Assembly (NCBI GenBank): GCA_033297205.1
Contig: MU859148.1
Coordinates: 62,001 to 126,000, forward strand
DNA: 64,000 nucleotides
Origin: Pseudoneurospora amorphoporcata
Lineage: Eukaryota > Ascomycota > Sordariomycetes > Sordariales > Sordariaceae
Direction of reading: 5' to 3'
Each line of letters opens with the position of its first letter. The stretch's first letter is position 1. A program made the position numbers and the translations under genes. The notes beneath the pieces are model-generated. The model did not search any database, was not told where the DNA came from, and worked only from the letters and a program-made list of their open reading frames with translations. Positions 34,901-46,560 of the stretch are shown here, piece after piece.

Positions 34901-35497
34901 TCATTGTCCACTTTAAACTGACGGTGTGCGTAGGTGTGTGCAATGGAAGAATAGCTCGATGCTGGTACGCATGACACTCGCATGTCAATACCAAAGGTCC
35001 AACTACAACTGTTTGGGTGGTGAGCCACAACTGGTGGCCCACTCTCACCCATGTCCGACACTTCGAATGGTGGCATGGTCATACTGGAACGGCCACCATC
35101 CTCCTTACCGCCTTAGACCTAGCTCAGTACTCTTGTACCGAATTGGTACATACCTGCCTACCAACTGTACCACTCATGGTCCGCGAAGCTTGAGCTCCTT
35201 GTGCAATGCTACTTCGACCAGAAACAACATGACGTCCCGAGGACGAGCCGTAACACACCCTGGCAAGAACACCGCGCTTTCACGCATTCCAAGCCCCTTG
35301 ATGGCCCTGGCCGACCGAGACTGACCACGGACCACTCTCATCCTCCAAGACGTATAAGATTCCTCGACAGATCCCCGTGTTCGTGTTGTTTGGTTCAAGT
35401 TATCCGGCTCATCAGGCTTCACCTTCACTCGCTTCTTCACTTATTCTAGCTCCATTCTCAAGGACTTCCAGAACTTCCTAAACACATCTTAGCAGTC
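31911..35497. other. Intergenic region, 3.6 kb
   Basis: Lies between LDH and the amidoligase, both reading rightwards. Contains the repeat downstream of LDH (separate entry). Frames at 32830-33466 and 34570-35082 have no recognisable domain. The final 120 bases (35380-35497) are C/T-rich, ending ATCTTAGCAGTC before the ATG, a typical fungal leader. Confidence 0.5.
32011..32186. repeat. Degenerate tandem duplication with poly-T
   Basis: Two diverged copies: the first (about 32011-32106) contains AAGCGGTGTTTCTTTTGC, a 23-nt T-run and TGTTTGGGTTGCAACT...GGACTTCATC. The second (about 32118-32186) contains AAGCGGTCTTTTTTGC and TGTTTGGGTTGCAACTT...GGACTTCTTC. Located in the 3' flank of LDH, so possibly transcribed in its 3' UTR. 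Confidence 0.7.
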
Positions 35498-36730
35498 ATG
35501 CCTCATGCCACCACCCCCTCCGTCAGTTCGGATGGTTCGGCCAGGAGCCGTCTCCATCACCGTAACCGTGACCACCGCCGTCACAGCATGGTTCACTTTG
35601 AAGAGGCCGAGCCAAAGCAGTTCCGCTTCTGCGCAGAACTGACCCTTCAGGTTCGAAGCCGTCGGGCTAACCATCGAAGCTCCGAGTCTCTTGAAGATGA
35701 AATCCTCTACTCCCTTATCAACGAGGGCATCAAGTCTCAAATTCTTTCGGCTCACACCGACGCACCTTCGTACAAAGTATGGACGATCACGAGTGACCAT
35801 TCTATTCAGTCCAAGCCCACCGAGTACAAACATGCCATGAAGTTTGTCTCTCCCTTCTTCCGCTTCTCGTCCTTCAGCACCTGGATCGACCACTTCGAGA
35901 GTTTCATGCAAGTTCTCAACCGAGACTTTGAGACCACATCCACACACGAATGCAGCACTTCTATCCACCTTGCTCCTCTGGACCTGGAACACCCGAAGTG
36001 GTCACGCTCCGACATGCGCGCACTTTCCAAGTCTATCCTCTACTTCGAGTCCTGTCTCGACGCCGTCATGCCTCTCTACCGCCGCACCTCCGTCTTTGCC
36101 AAGAGCAACCGGAACAACAGGCAAATGGGCAACCTGACCATGGCCGAGTGCTTCTCATACCTGGACTCCCTCAGCGAACGGAAACATATCGCAATTGAGA
36201 TGGTCCGCTGCGACCCCAACTCGTCCACGGGTCGGGCCCTCGGCCAGCGGTCCGACTTCGCTCACTCGGGCTACCGATGGAACTTTCTCAACCTCGTGCA
36301 CAACAAGTCTCGAGGCACCATCGAGTTCCGCCAGCCTCCCGGCTCTACCACCCCCGGTGAAGCCATCACCTGGATCAACCTCGCTGTGTGCTTCGCTCAA
36401 TTGGCCTGCGCAAAGGGTGACTCCCTCTGGCCCAAGGAGTGCCCGAACGTACAGACGCTGGGCGACTGGGTCTACAGGGAGGCAGTACGGGCCAGCGTTC
36501 CTTCTGAGCACAGGAGGAGGCTGAGGCAGCTGTTTGATGATGCGATGCCCACCGTCTCAGACTCCAAGAAGGCCGACTTGGGCCTGATCACGGCGGAGCC
36601 GCCGATTACCGTGCATGATAAGCATGGCTTGATCTGGCGGGAGAAGGGTGAGAGGAACGTGGCAATGGAGAAGTTTTGGGGTTTCTATGTGCCTGCCTTG
36701 AACAGGATGGGGGACTCTTCGAGGCTTTAG
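35498..36730 (+). CDS. Amidoligase-family protein (putative amidoligase, PF12224-like)
   Basis: Intronless, 410 residues. The predicted fold is the GCS-like/COOH-NH2 ligase fold, joining a carboxylate to an amine with ATP. Visible family elements are a first strand with a conserved acidic residue (RFCAELTLQV), the STSIHLAPLD segment, a middle helix LSKSILYFESCLDAVMPLYRR, YRWNFLNLVHNKSRGTIEFRQPPGS (the most diagnostic stretch, with IEFRQ) and a helix ITWINLAVCFAQLAC. The first ~30 residues are Ser/His/Arg-rich and probably disordered. No signal peptide. The substrate and product of fungal members are unknown, and no peptide-precursor or transporter gene sits next to it. Family assignment is by motif recognition and would need a profile search to confirm. 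Confidence 0.8.
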   Translation: MPHATTPSVSSDGSARSRLHHRNRDHRRHSMVHFEEAEPKQFRFCAELTLQVRSRRANHRSSESLEDEILYSLINEGIKSQILSAHTDAPSYKVWTITSDHSIQSKPTEYKHAMKFVSPFFRFSSFSTWIDHFESFMQVLNRDFETTSTHECSTSIHLAPLDLEHPKWSRSDMRALSKSILYFESCLDAVMPLYRRTSVFAKSNRNNRQMGNLTMAECFSYLDSLSERKHIAIEMVRCDPNSSTGRALGQRSDFAHSGYRWNFLNLVHNKSRGTIEFRQPPGSTTPGEAITWINLAVCFAQLACAKGDSLWPKECPNVQTLGDWVYREAVRASVPSEHRRRLRQLFDDAMPTVSDSKKADLGLITAEPPITVHDKHGLIWREKGERNVAMEKFWGFYVPALNRMGDSSRL

Positions 36731-37275
36731 TTTCTGGGAAGAGGTGTTGTTCTTTCTTGTTTCTTTTTTTTTTCGCATTCTTTTCTTGAGCAGCTCTCCT
36801 TGAGTTTCTTCCCTTTTTCTGATCTTAAGCGTTGTTTCCTTCTCTACCTTTTATTTGTTTTATTTTTGCATAGCTGTCGCCCCGATGGGCATTGATGGAA
36901 CATCACCACAGCACACACACGGGGGGTATCACGGTAAAATATTCGGGAGTTTGGCAAACATCGTTTAGTGGTGACTTTTTCAGGATCTTTACGATTGACG
37001 GCGTTTTTTTTTGTTTTTTTTGTTTTTTTTTTGTTTGGGGGGGGGGTTTCCGGATCAAATAGCATAAGTATTATGGCATATGGGGCGGGAGGCACAGCAA
37101 GTCCGAGTTTGACTTGATCATGATCTTTTTCTTTTGTTTTACATTTTTATTAATCGGCATTGTCTGTTACTTAATTTCATATTCATCAATTTTTGGCATC
37201 TTCTCCAGCATATGTATCTACATATAATCATCACTCGTTCTATAATGATATGTTAAACATCTGCAACCTTCCCAC

Positions 37276-37279
<4 letters not shown>

Positions 37280-37314
<35 letters not shown>
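37280..37314. repeat. Poly-T tract (35 nt)
   Basis: Uninterrupted run of 35 T in the gene-poor region downstream of the amidoligase gene. Confidence 0.95.
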
Positions 37315-37317
<3 letters not shown>

Positions 37318-37536
37318 CACGCGATGATCGATCCGGATATAAGATTATGTGCTTCCATAATATTACTTGCGAGGTCCGCGATTTGCTCCAGAAATTATGT
37401 TCTGTTCATCTGACGTCTCATCCAGGCACACCCTTTTTAATTGGCTTCTAGGTAGCGTATGTATTATTTTCTTCCTAGTCCTACCCATTATTTACTATTC
37501 TCCTCATTTTCTTCATACCTCCTCCCCATCTGCCTA

Positions 37537-37558
37537 CCTAGCTAGGTACCTAGCTAGG
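37537..37558. repeat. Perfect 22-bp palindrome
   Basis: CCTAGCTAGGTACCTAGCTAGG spelled in two halves: CCTAGCTAGGT then ACCTAGCTAGG. Each arm is itself palindromic (CCTAGCTAGG). Could be a dyad protein-binding site or a chance product of the CTAGGTA-type words common in this DNA. Confidence 0.85.
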
Positions 37559-37849
37559 ATCAATGAAGTCTTCAATCCCTCGCAGAGCCTCAACGCCCGT
37601 CGCACCCGTCTCACGACCCAAAGTCCCCAAAAAAAACAAGGCAACTCACACATGTGATGCCACAATGTCACCCTTTTCCCAAAACATCCCAACAAAAAAC
37701 AGATTCGCTCTACGCCAGACCGCCAGTTTGGTTACCTTACTCATTAAATGTCGAATACCGAGCCAGTCAGCCTTAAAGTAGTGGTAGGCTGTTAGCGTGA
37801 CTAAACACGACTGGACGACACAACCACAACTGTCACAGCAGGCAAACAA

Positions 37850-38180
37850 TACCGATCACCGAGCGTGTGGGTGCGAGTATCGGAGGTATTTCCTACGCTA
37901 CGGTAAGATTCCTTGGGTGGAAGATCGGACGGACGTGGAGCGAGCCATTTGTCGAATAAACTAGCAGGGGAGCCAGCCCTAATCTACGTAATTTATCTAG
38001 GTAGTGAAGATCGTGGTACTCGTGGGCTTTCTCAACACAACAAGCAACAAATACCGATGATAGATATTGACTACCAAAGGTTTGGGTGTGCGAGTATCGG
38101 ACCAAGTTATCGAAGTTAGGCATCGGAGAATTTCGACGGGAGGCGATCGGAATAGTGAACAAACCCTAATCTAATCTATC
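37850..38180. repeat. Degenerate direct repeat (about 200-bp unit)
   Basis: Two blocks share, in the same order, GCAA(A)CAAATACCGAT, GGGTG(TG)CGAGTATCGGA, a GATCGGA/GATCGGAAT block and CCCTAATCTA...TTTATCT/CTATCT. First copy about 37850-38003, second about 38043-38180. Diverged and with indels. Confidence 0.6.
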
Positions 38181-41100
38181 TTGCTGGTCAAGTCGCAGAA
38201 AGGGGGCTTGTGATTGATATGGGGGGTTATTATTGGTTCTTGGACGCATTGCGACTTATGGTACGCCCACAGAAAAAGAGCAAACATTTTTCTCCCTGCA
38301 TTTATACTGGATAAGTAGGTGCGTACTCTAGTTGGTGCCCATTTGCCCATTTGCCCTTTGAGACTTACAGTCTATCTATATACCTACCTACAAGTATCGC
38401 GAGTATGCGGTACGTTCGGCGAACAAGATCCGACCGACTTTTCTTGTTCTTTATTCGGATGCTGCCTGCTTGTGGTCCGCGGCTTGCTTGTATGCTGACC
38501 CACATGATGTCGGAATTGGTAGTGTAGCTTTATGACTCAAAGACCTGGTTGGCCTTGCACTAGCTAGTCACAGTGAAGATATTCCTAGACCGGGGGTTAA
38601 GTTGTTAGGCAACCAACCGTTCGTTCAACTGTCAAGTAATCCAGAAGCTCTGAATCCTCCGGAAGCGCAATCGGAGTTCAGAGACGCACGCACGTCTGAG
38701 TCATGGAACAGACATGACACGGCACGGTCCCGAAATCACTCTGCTTCTTTGCTGCAGTCGATCGGGCATATCTGAATGTTATGGTAGTGGCGAGACACAC
38801 ATACGGATGCCTTATGACTGAGACAAGGCGGTGAATCCTGGATCAAACTTAAGCAGGTGCCCAACAAACGTGGCAGCCTTGCGAAAATTGCTGAAAGTTC
38901 CGGGTTGCTCCCAGCTGCTAGTGTTGATCCGGGTCGAGATTTGAGACAAACATGATGTTGAGTATCAGACTCTACCTAAGCGAAGCTCGGTGAAGGGAGG
39001 TTCGGTGAAGCGGGGCTCGATGTTGGGTTGTACAAGTGTGTTGGCCGTAGGGCGGGCTTCGGTGAGGAAGGTTGGCAGTTCCGCCTCGTGACCTGAGGCT
39101 GACAGGCTGTGGAGTTAAGGATGTGAGAAAGAGGTAGAGACGGCTTGAGATTGGGAAATTCGGAGAGATTGTTTGCTTACCATGTGAAAGCCATTGAGTT
39201 TTGATGACTCCCTGCCTAGGCGGTTGTAGACATCACGGTGAACACGCAACTTTCTGTTCTCTGTGTGAAGCTGGCTAAGACGGGTTGCTGCGGGTTTTGG
39301 GCCAAAGTTCTTCCGCAATTTTCCCGCCAAAGTCATAGACAGCTACTATCGCCGCGTGGCATCATTTGTGCCGCAATGAGAATCTTCTGCGACTCGTAAC
39401 CGGACTTGAAGAGCAATCTGTGGACGGGACTCAGGAAGCTATCAAGCAACTGCATACACCGAGCGTTAGCTGATGGCATCATGTGAACAGCGAATTGACA
39501 ACATCCCACCTTCTCCTCAGCTCCAAACCAAATTTTCGGTTCGAACCGAGAACATGGCAAAGTGGCTTCCTGTTGGTTGTGATGGATGATGATGCTAGAA
39601 TGCAGTAGCACATTTATGAAAGCTTCTCTCGCACCAAGTTAATTTTGTAGTGTCGCACATGATAGCTTGAGCTCAAATAGCTTGTAGCTTCCCTGTAAGG
39701 GATGGGGAGCAGGCATGGATGTCCGGGAACGGAAGTCGGCAATTGGGCTTTGGCGGCGAGAGGCAGCGGGACGGATACCCACATACTGTAGATGTCTTAC
39801 GGACAAGGCGGAAGAGTTTGCAAGGCGAACTTGAAACTTGAACAGGAAGAACTGGAAGACTGACACGTGGTGGGTGGGAGAATACCTGGTCAGGGTCCGA
39901 AACTGGTGAGGATGAAGAAGTGAAGAGGCCATTTTCGAGGTAGTGGTGTGATACTTTGGCTGCGTGGTCAACCTAATCATGGCAGTCGGTTCAACATCGT
40001 CAGGAGAAAGAGCATCTCCGAAGTGCAGCTTCGCGGGGAAGGAAGTGAGACATGCTTACCAGGTATCTAGCACGACAGAAGGATCCGGAGTTCTTGATGG
40101 CAAAGCGTGGCAAGTCTTGTGAGAACGATGTAGTTTCGACTCCAACGAACAATGCCATTCCATGTTATTTCCATATTGTTCATCGAACTTTGCAGATCCT
40201 TCTGGAACATGGTAAATTGGCAGCTTGTACTCTGATGTACCCTGGGATTTGAGAAAAGTATCGCAAATTTGCTCCTTCCGTAGTACCTTCCACTTCCCTT
40301 CACGTTGGACAGGTAAGCCGTCTAAGCGGGCAGATGCAACTGTCTCAACTGAGACACTCGTGACTTTGGACGGTACACCGCAGGTGAACTGACGTATCTA
40401 TGCCCAAGCATTATGGCGAGCCAGCCTCCCTTTCCTCCCTCGGCACCGAAGTCTCGGATACCCTGTTTCTCGACCGAGAATCTGCGAGTGTCAATGTCGA
40501 AGGGGTCCTTGTTCGCAGGGGTATTAACCTGTCTCGCTGAGGGTTAGGGTTTTCATCATAACTACAGTACCAAACCATGGCAACGCACATGATGCGATTG
40601 AGGCAATGCCATTGTTTTTTGCCGTCCTTTTCCATTCTTGGTTAGTAATTTGAAGAATGTGGAAGGATCTGGACCCGTCGTCTATGCTCTTCGGGAAGAG
40701 TGTTCATGGGCATGGACAGCTTCGTTCCTACCGACATTGCGTGCCTGAGACTCATTGTGTTAGTGTAAGTGGTGTTTACACCCCTGACGCCGTGTGTCTT
40801 TGGATGTCTCAGTAGCAACATCTGATGCACGCTTGTCGGGGGCACTTTCAGAGACTTTTCGGTTCCAAAGCTAGGCATGTCCGCTCTCAACAGCCTTGCA
40901 TGCCACAGATGCTAACACCCTGATGAACATTTAAGTGTTTTCTAGGACCTTCCAGCGCTATCGCAACGACAGGATGGTATTCTCAGAAAGTCAAAGCTGA
41001 CATATCACAGAGCAGGAGCAACCCGAACTGCATCGCATGTCGAGTGATGCACTCCGCGTTTTTTTCACCGGGTTCACCCTGGCGAGCTTTCTCGACAGCA

Positions 41101-43563
41101 GATCAACGGATCGGACATGGCGGTTTAAGCTAGCGCTGGAACTAAAAGGTGCATGAAGGCAGTTATAAGCGAGGCCATAACGACTTTAGAGTTTTCAGCG
41201 TTTTGGTGCAGCAAGGTATGAAGGTGTGCACACCATCGGCCGCCCCGACAAGTTAAAGGAAAAAGAATATGGAGCATTTCGGGATCGGTGGTCCCGAGAT
41301 TTTGATGAGAGGTGATGCTCTAGCGCTGCAGCATGAGGACGCGATAACGAGACGGGTTGGTCTGTGTGGCCTGTGTTTTGACTCTGCAGTGATGTGCCAC
41401 GGGTTGAAGTGAGAGCACAGGGGAAGTAACCATGAGGGGAGGGAAACGAAAAGAAGAACAGCATACGAAGGAACTGAGGTGAAGAGAGGTGAATGAAGAG
41501 CCATCCCGGAGTAGATACGGTTCCAGGAGCCACCCGGCCGTGCCGGATTGTGGAGTCCCACCCCCTGGGCCCCGGCGCTTTTAGCTTCCATAGGGTTTTA
41601 GGAACCGAATGCTTACGGCGATAAGAACGACGACTTCCGGTCAGCAAACGGGGCCGGGGATCGGCATTTTGCAGAATTGGTTGCAGCGGCGCCAACACGA
41701 TAGCTCGATGGCATTCTGCAGGCATTATTCTTGTCGCAGCTTTTACGGGTCGGTTTTTGCACAGGTCTTTTGGTCGCTCTTATTGTGCTCCAGGTCGTTG
41801 ATAGAATGTGGTGCGAACATGCGGACGGTGTAGTCCATGATTACTTATGATGGAATGATTCAAGATGCATTTCTCCCTTGATCTTGATCTTGACTTTGGT
41901 GGTTGATGGCCTCAGTCTGTTCCCATGAAGCACTCTAATAGCCGGGGTTCCTTCCACTCCGGGCAACAAGGTGCAGACAAAAAGCTCGCACTGAATGGGA
42001 AAACGGTGCTAATCCCACCATCATCGATTCGCACCAGGGTACTTTCCCGCTGACTAAACCATTCTGCTACTATCCCGCTCGATCTCGGAAAGATGGAAGG
42101 AAGCATGGGAAGCAATCGCCGACAAATGCCATGCAGGCTGGCAGGAGACAAACAATGCCGATGGCCGGCTCTTGCCAATGTAGCATCATCCATATTGACC
42201 GCCAATTTACGCAAGAGTTTGGTAATATCGTTTTATGGCCTTGAGAGTTCTGCACACCTTCCGCAATGGGAGTAATGTTTCTGAGACGGGCAATCAGTGC
42301 CCGACGACCAAAACAGTTTGTTCTTGCTTCTCAGTTAGTTGCCATCCGACGTCAATTTTAGCGGGAAAGCGGACGTGCTCTTTCCGATCTCGCAGCGTTG
42401 TCAAACCGGTGAATAGGACGGGAAGGAGCAATTGCCGATATAATGGGAAAGCCTGGTTGGAGTGAAAATCGGTGTCGGCCCGGTCCGCTCAAGCTGAGCC
42501 CCAGCCAGAACCAAATCATCAGCGACCGCGAGCGGCGGCATCTCGGTAGTCCAATCGATCCAATGATTGTTCGTTTTTCTTTTCAACAAACTTGATTTGC
42601 AAATTGCAACAACCTGGATATGCAAGGGCATCAAGTTAGTCAGTCGGTGAAAATTATGACAGCAAATCCGGAAACTAGTCTGTGATTTTCGTTGTCTTGG
42701 ACGTCGAGGCTTCGAGATTTCTCAGAGAGTCCTCCAGCCAAGAAGCTTTGACAACAGTCGACCCGAATCGGTATGAGGGGATCCACTCGAGCTTGATGTC
42801 GAATGGTGAGCGTGCATTCCGCCGGCTCTCAAGAAACCGACTCCGATGGTGAATCTGAGGGCGTCCTTGGACCGTTCAAAGTCTCGAGCCATGTCTGACT
42901 AATGTGGAGGAATTGCCGTTGGAAAGGTCCAGTATTTCGTTCCGAGATATCGATACAGTTGCTGACCTGTTGTTTTCTGTCCGTAGTGCAATTCGTTAGG
43001 AAAGCCATGATCCGACAGTTTCCTTCCTGCTCGTCGTTGATGGGCCGCCGAAGAAAAAGGGTTGGGCGGAAAAGTCGTCGACGAATATCGAAGAGAAGCC
43101 TTGATGTTTATACTTTCTCAATCCCCTGTCTGACAAGACCCCGTCACACCGAAATATGGACCGCGAATGACGTCAAAAGAGGTCTTTTCATCCCCGACGT
43201 TCCACTCGGTTGTTGCGGCAGTTGTGGGCCGGAGGAGATCGACGCCGGAGCTGAGTCAACGGTCCCAGATTGGCCGATCAAGTCTTGTGCCGGGGACTGC
43301 CACATCGGATATCGAACAGCTTCCTAGTGAAACACGCTCAACACAACCGACCAAATCCATTAGCATCCACAGTCGACAGAACCGATGGTGTTAGCCCGCC
43401 ATTGCAACCCATCGGCTTCTCTCGCCTAGGCTGGGAGCTTGCCTAGGTGACCATGCCCCAACAGAATCGAAAAGAGCCAGCTATCCCTCTTCCAGGGATG
43501 AGCTCCGATAGATGATCGAGTGTTTTGACGGATTGCTGTTGTAGTTGGAGGGGTGTGTTTGGC

Positions 43564-43570
43564 TATAAAA
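43564..43570 (+). promoter_or_regulatory. TATA box of the P450 gene
   Basis: Canonical TATAAAA in GGCTATAAAAGAGC, 82 bp upstream of the P450 start codon and followed by a plausible initiation region. Confidence 0.6.
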
Positions 43571-43651
43571 GAGCCCTTCTGAACAGCAAAGAGTCAGACC
43601 TTTGAAGCTTCAAGCCAACTTCCCACTTCTCTTTGTAGTCGGGTTGAAGCC

Positions 43652-45399
43652 ATGGACACCTTCACCAAAGACTTCACAGCTGTGATTCCCTTCCGGGGGA
43701 TCAGCCTCCCTCCTCTGGGATCACTCGCATCCAGTGTTCTCCTCTTCAGCCTTACGGTGATCGCCATTCTCCTCGTTCCAGTAAGTTGAGAATCCACCAT
43801 CAGTCTTTATACACCCCTCTTCCACCTCCATGCACCGGTCCACCACAGCGTACGGTTTCATGTTTGCTGACCAGACCATCCGTCCTTCCAGTCCATTTAC
43901 CAGGGCCTCACCTGCCCGCTGGGCCATATTCCCGGTCCCTGGTACACCCGCTTTACCGACTGGGTCCTCACCTACAAGTGGGCTGTCGGCCAGCGCTCCT
44001 TCTACGTCCACGAGCTTCACAAGAAGTATGGCCCTGTCGTGCGCATCACCCCGGACGAAGTAGATATTTGCGATGTGGCCGCCAAGCAGATCATCTACAC
44101 GACCAAGGAGAAGTTTGTCAAGTCGCCGTGGTACCAAGGTCTTGTCGGCATCAGCGGCGACAACATCTTCACCACGCAAAATGTCGACGCCCACCGCCGC
44201 TACCGCCGCTTGCTCTCGGGTCCCTTATCCGAGACCTCCCTCAAGACTGTGGAGCCCGTCATCCGTGAGCGTGCCGACCTGGCAATGCAGAGGATCGAAG
44301 AAGACATCAAGGCCAAGGGCTTCGTGGACGTGTACAAGTGGACCATGTTCATGGCCACCGATATCATCGGCGAGCTTGCCTTCGGCGAGTCTTTCAGGTG
44401 TTTGGAGCACGGCGAAGTGACGCAGTACATCAAGGACCTGTCGTCCATCGCCACTGCTGACGCCTTCCGCACCACCTTCCCCAAGATCGTCTCCTTCATC
44501 CAGAAGCACCGTATCCCCACGCCCATTGAGGGTATCAACAATGCCGTCACGGTCGGTAACAACCTGCGCACTTATGCCGAACAGTCCCTGCAGCGCTACC
44601 ACAAGCTCGTCGAGGCCGACCCGTACCAGGTCAAGCCCATGCTGTTCACCAAGGTCATCAAGGCTGGCGAGGAGGACAACCTGACGTTTGACGAGATCGT
44701 CGACAACGCGCGCTCCTACATCATCGCCGGCTCTGACACCACCGCTCACTCGCTCACCTACCTCTTCTGGTCCGTCTGCAAGAACCGCAAGATCCACGCC
44801 CGCTTGACCGAGGAGCTGCGCACCAAGCTGCCCCGTGATGACCACGAGATCACCGACGAGCACTTGCACGACCTGCCATACCTGAACTGCGTTATCGAGG
44901 AAACCCTTCGCCTGTGGAGCGCGGCGCCATCGGGGTTGCCGCGCTCAGTGCCCGCTGAGGGCGCCACCCTTTCCGGTTATCATCTCCCCCGCGGCACGAC
45001 CGTGTGCACGCAGGCGTATAGCTTGCACCGCGACGAGAAGATTTTCAAGGACCCAGAGCAGTTCGTCCCGGAAAGATGGGAGGAAGGAAACGTGACTAAG
45101 CAGATGAAGGATGCCTTCTTTGCTTTTGGTGGTGGCGCTAGAGGTGAGTTAACGCAGACTGACCCATTGATATATCGTTTGCTCTGAGGCGCATTGAACT
45201 AACCACGTATATGTACGGTACAGTTTGCGTTGGCCTGCACCTTGCTCGCATGGAACTTCGTCTCCTGACTGCCCTTTTCTTCCGCGCCTATCCCAATGCT
45301 AAGGTTTCGACCCGGGAGGGCATGTGCGACGCTGACATGGAGCCCCTCATCTGGTTCTTGCTGTCCCCCAAGGGCAAGAGGTGCCTCATTGAGCCCTAG
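43652..45399 (+). CDS. Cytochrome P450 monooxygenase, microsomal
   Basis: Haem-thiolate enzyme that inserts oxygen using electrons from P450 reductase. Exons 43652-43780, 43892-45143, 45224-45399, 518 residues; the second intron splits the haem loop and splicing restores FAFGGGARVCVGLHLA with the axial Cys at 462. An N-terminal membrane anchor lies at about 23-43 (LASSVLLFSLTVIAILLVP), followed by a proline hinge GHIPGPWYTRF. The I-helix has AGSDTT, the K-helix has EETLR (ExxR), and PERW follows. Sequence tone resembles fungal P450s of the benzoate-hydroxylase/secondary-metabolism type; the CYP family is not assignable by eye. No biosynthetic core enzyme is nearby. Confidence 0.93.
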
Positions 45400-46560
45400 A
45401 CCTGTTTGTTGATAAATGTTAGGTTGGGGTTTGGGTAGGAGCCAAAATAGGTGTTAGCTAAATGCATTATCTAAGGATATCCCTGATCTTGTTTGTTGTA
45501 GTGCTCGTCAGATCTACAAAACCGACCGCTGACTAGTCAGTGAGTTGGCACCTTACGATTATCGCGTCAGTGTCTGCCTTTGGCAAAGTCACTAAGGTGA
45601 AAAGAGAAGTGATCGGAAATTCAAGACGATACCATCTTCACACCGTCAGGCATGTCATCCTATCACGGACTATATAGGTAGTTGTCAGACCAGCGCCCGA
45701 TGTTCCGGTCATCCAATCAGAACTGTGATTTCAGACTGCTATGCCATGGTAGGCAAGGTGATCTGTTAACCGAGGACCAAATAACCAGACTAAAGAATCT
45801 TTCTTTCTAATATCTGCATGGTGACTGTCTTTTGTGATCCTAACGGACAAACTGTTGAGAAGATTAACCATCTTCGCTGGAAGGAGAATATGGCACAGTA
45901 GTAGTACCCATCCATGGACCACTATATCAAATGTCAAAGATAGCCGGGTTCACAGGCCCTACCGTCCTACCCTGACGTTCGGCGAAGAGCTATTTTAGGA
46001 ACTGGTGGCTGTTCGCTAAGCACCCCATATTGCGACCCTCATGCAGTGACATTCTCAATCGAGAAGCTTTCGGGACTTGTAAGCTGGGATAGTACTGTAC
46101 GTCAACAGAACGCAGCTTTCATTTAGTATCCAAAAACTCGAAAAACCTGATTCTGATGAGGACCGAACCGTGGATTGCTGATTTGTTTCTGTCCAAAAAG
46201 GACTGTGTGCTCAGCTCAGCTAGCTACTTAACTAGCCGTAAGCAAAAGATGATGTGTGATGGGTGATGGGTTGGGAAGATGCAGACAGGTGAGTGCTTTC
46301 GACATACAGATATGATGATGTTAACCTGGTTAGAGAGTGAGAAGGGGGGGATCTGACCATGAGACCATGTTGTGGTGCTTTACAAAATGTAGATACCGTC
46401 CGCTACCTACCTTACCGTAGCTTTAAATCTGGGTATCTGGAGTTCAGGAAGTCCTTGGGTTTTTCTGTGTCCATCTGTTTCACAGATATTCTCACCTTCT
46501 CCAAAGCTTAGTTAGCTCTGTGTATCTTGTTTGGCCCCTATCTCATCCAGTTAGTCAAAG
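45400..46560. other. Intergenic region between P450 and eqolisin genes
   Basis: About 1.2 kb, both genes rightward. No gene is seen. The last part before the protease start is T/C-rich with CTTAGTTAG words. Confidence 0.5.

Larger units (their letters stand above)
36731..43651. other. Gene-poor region of 6.9 kb
   Basis: No reading frame with convincing domain, splice pattern or codon use on either strand. The longest, 41195-41725 minus and 42902-43327 plus, look random (Arg/Ser/Pro-rich). It holds T-runs, G/T runs near 37003-37047, a 22-bp palindrome at 37537, a degenerate repeat at 37850-38180, a 14-bp palindrome (TCGGTTCGAACCGA) at 39536, and small TCGGTGAAG-type repeats near 38990-39070. 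May contain non-coding transcripts or an unrecognised multi-exon gene. Confidence 0.5.

Noticed and set aside
39534..39551. GGTTCGAACC resembling a tRNA B box
   Set aside because: It is part of a 14-bp palindrome (TCGGTTCGAACCGA) and cannot form a T-arm with a 7-nt loop; no A box upstream.
41195..41725. 176-codon minus-strand open frame in the gene-poor interval
   Set aside because: Arg/Ser/Pro-rich with no domain, no splice support and overlapping frames on the same DNA; length is within chance for this GC content.
42902..43327. 141-codon plus-strand open frame before the P450
   Set aside because: No family motif; runs into the P450 promoter region and shows no codon preference like its neighbours.
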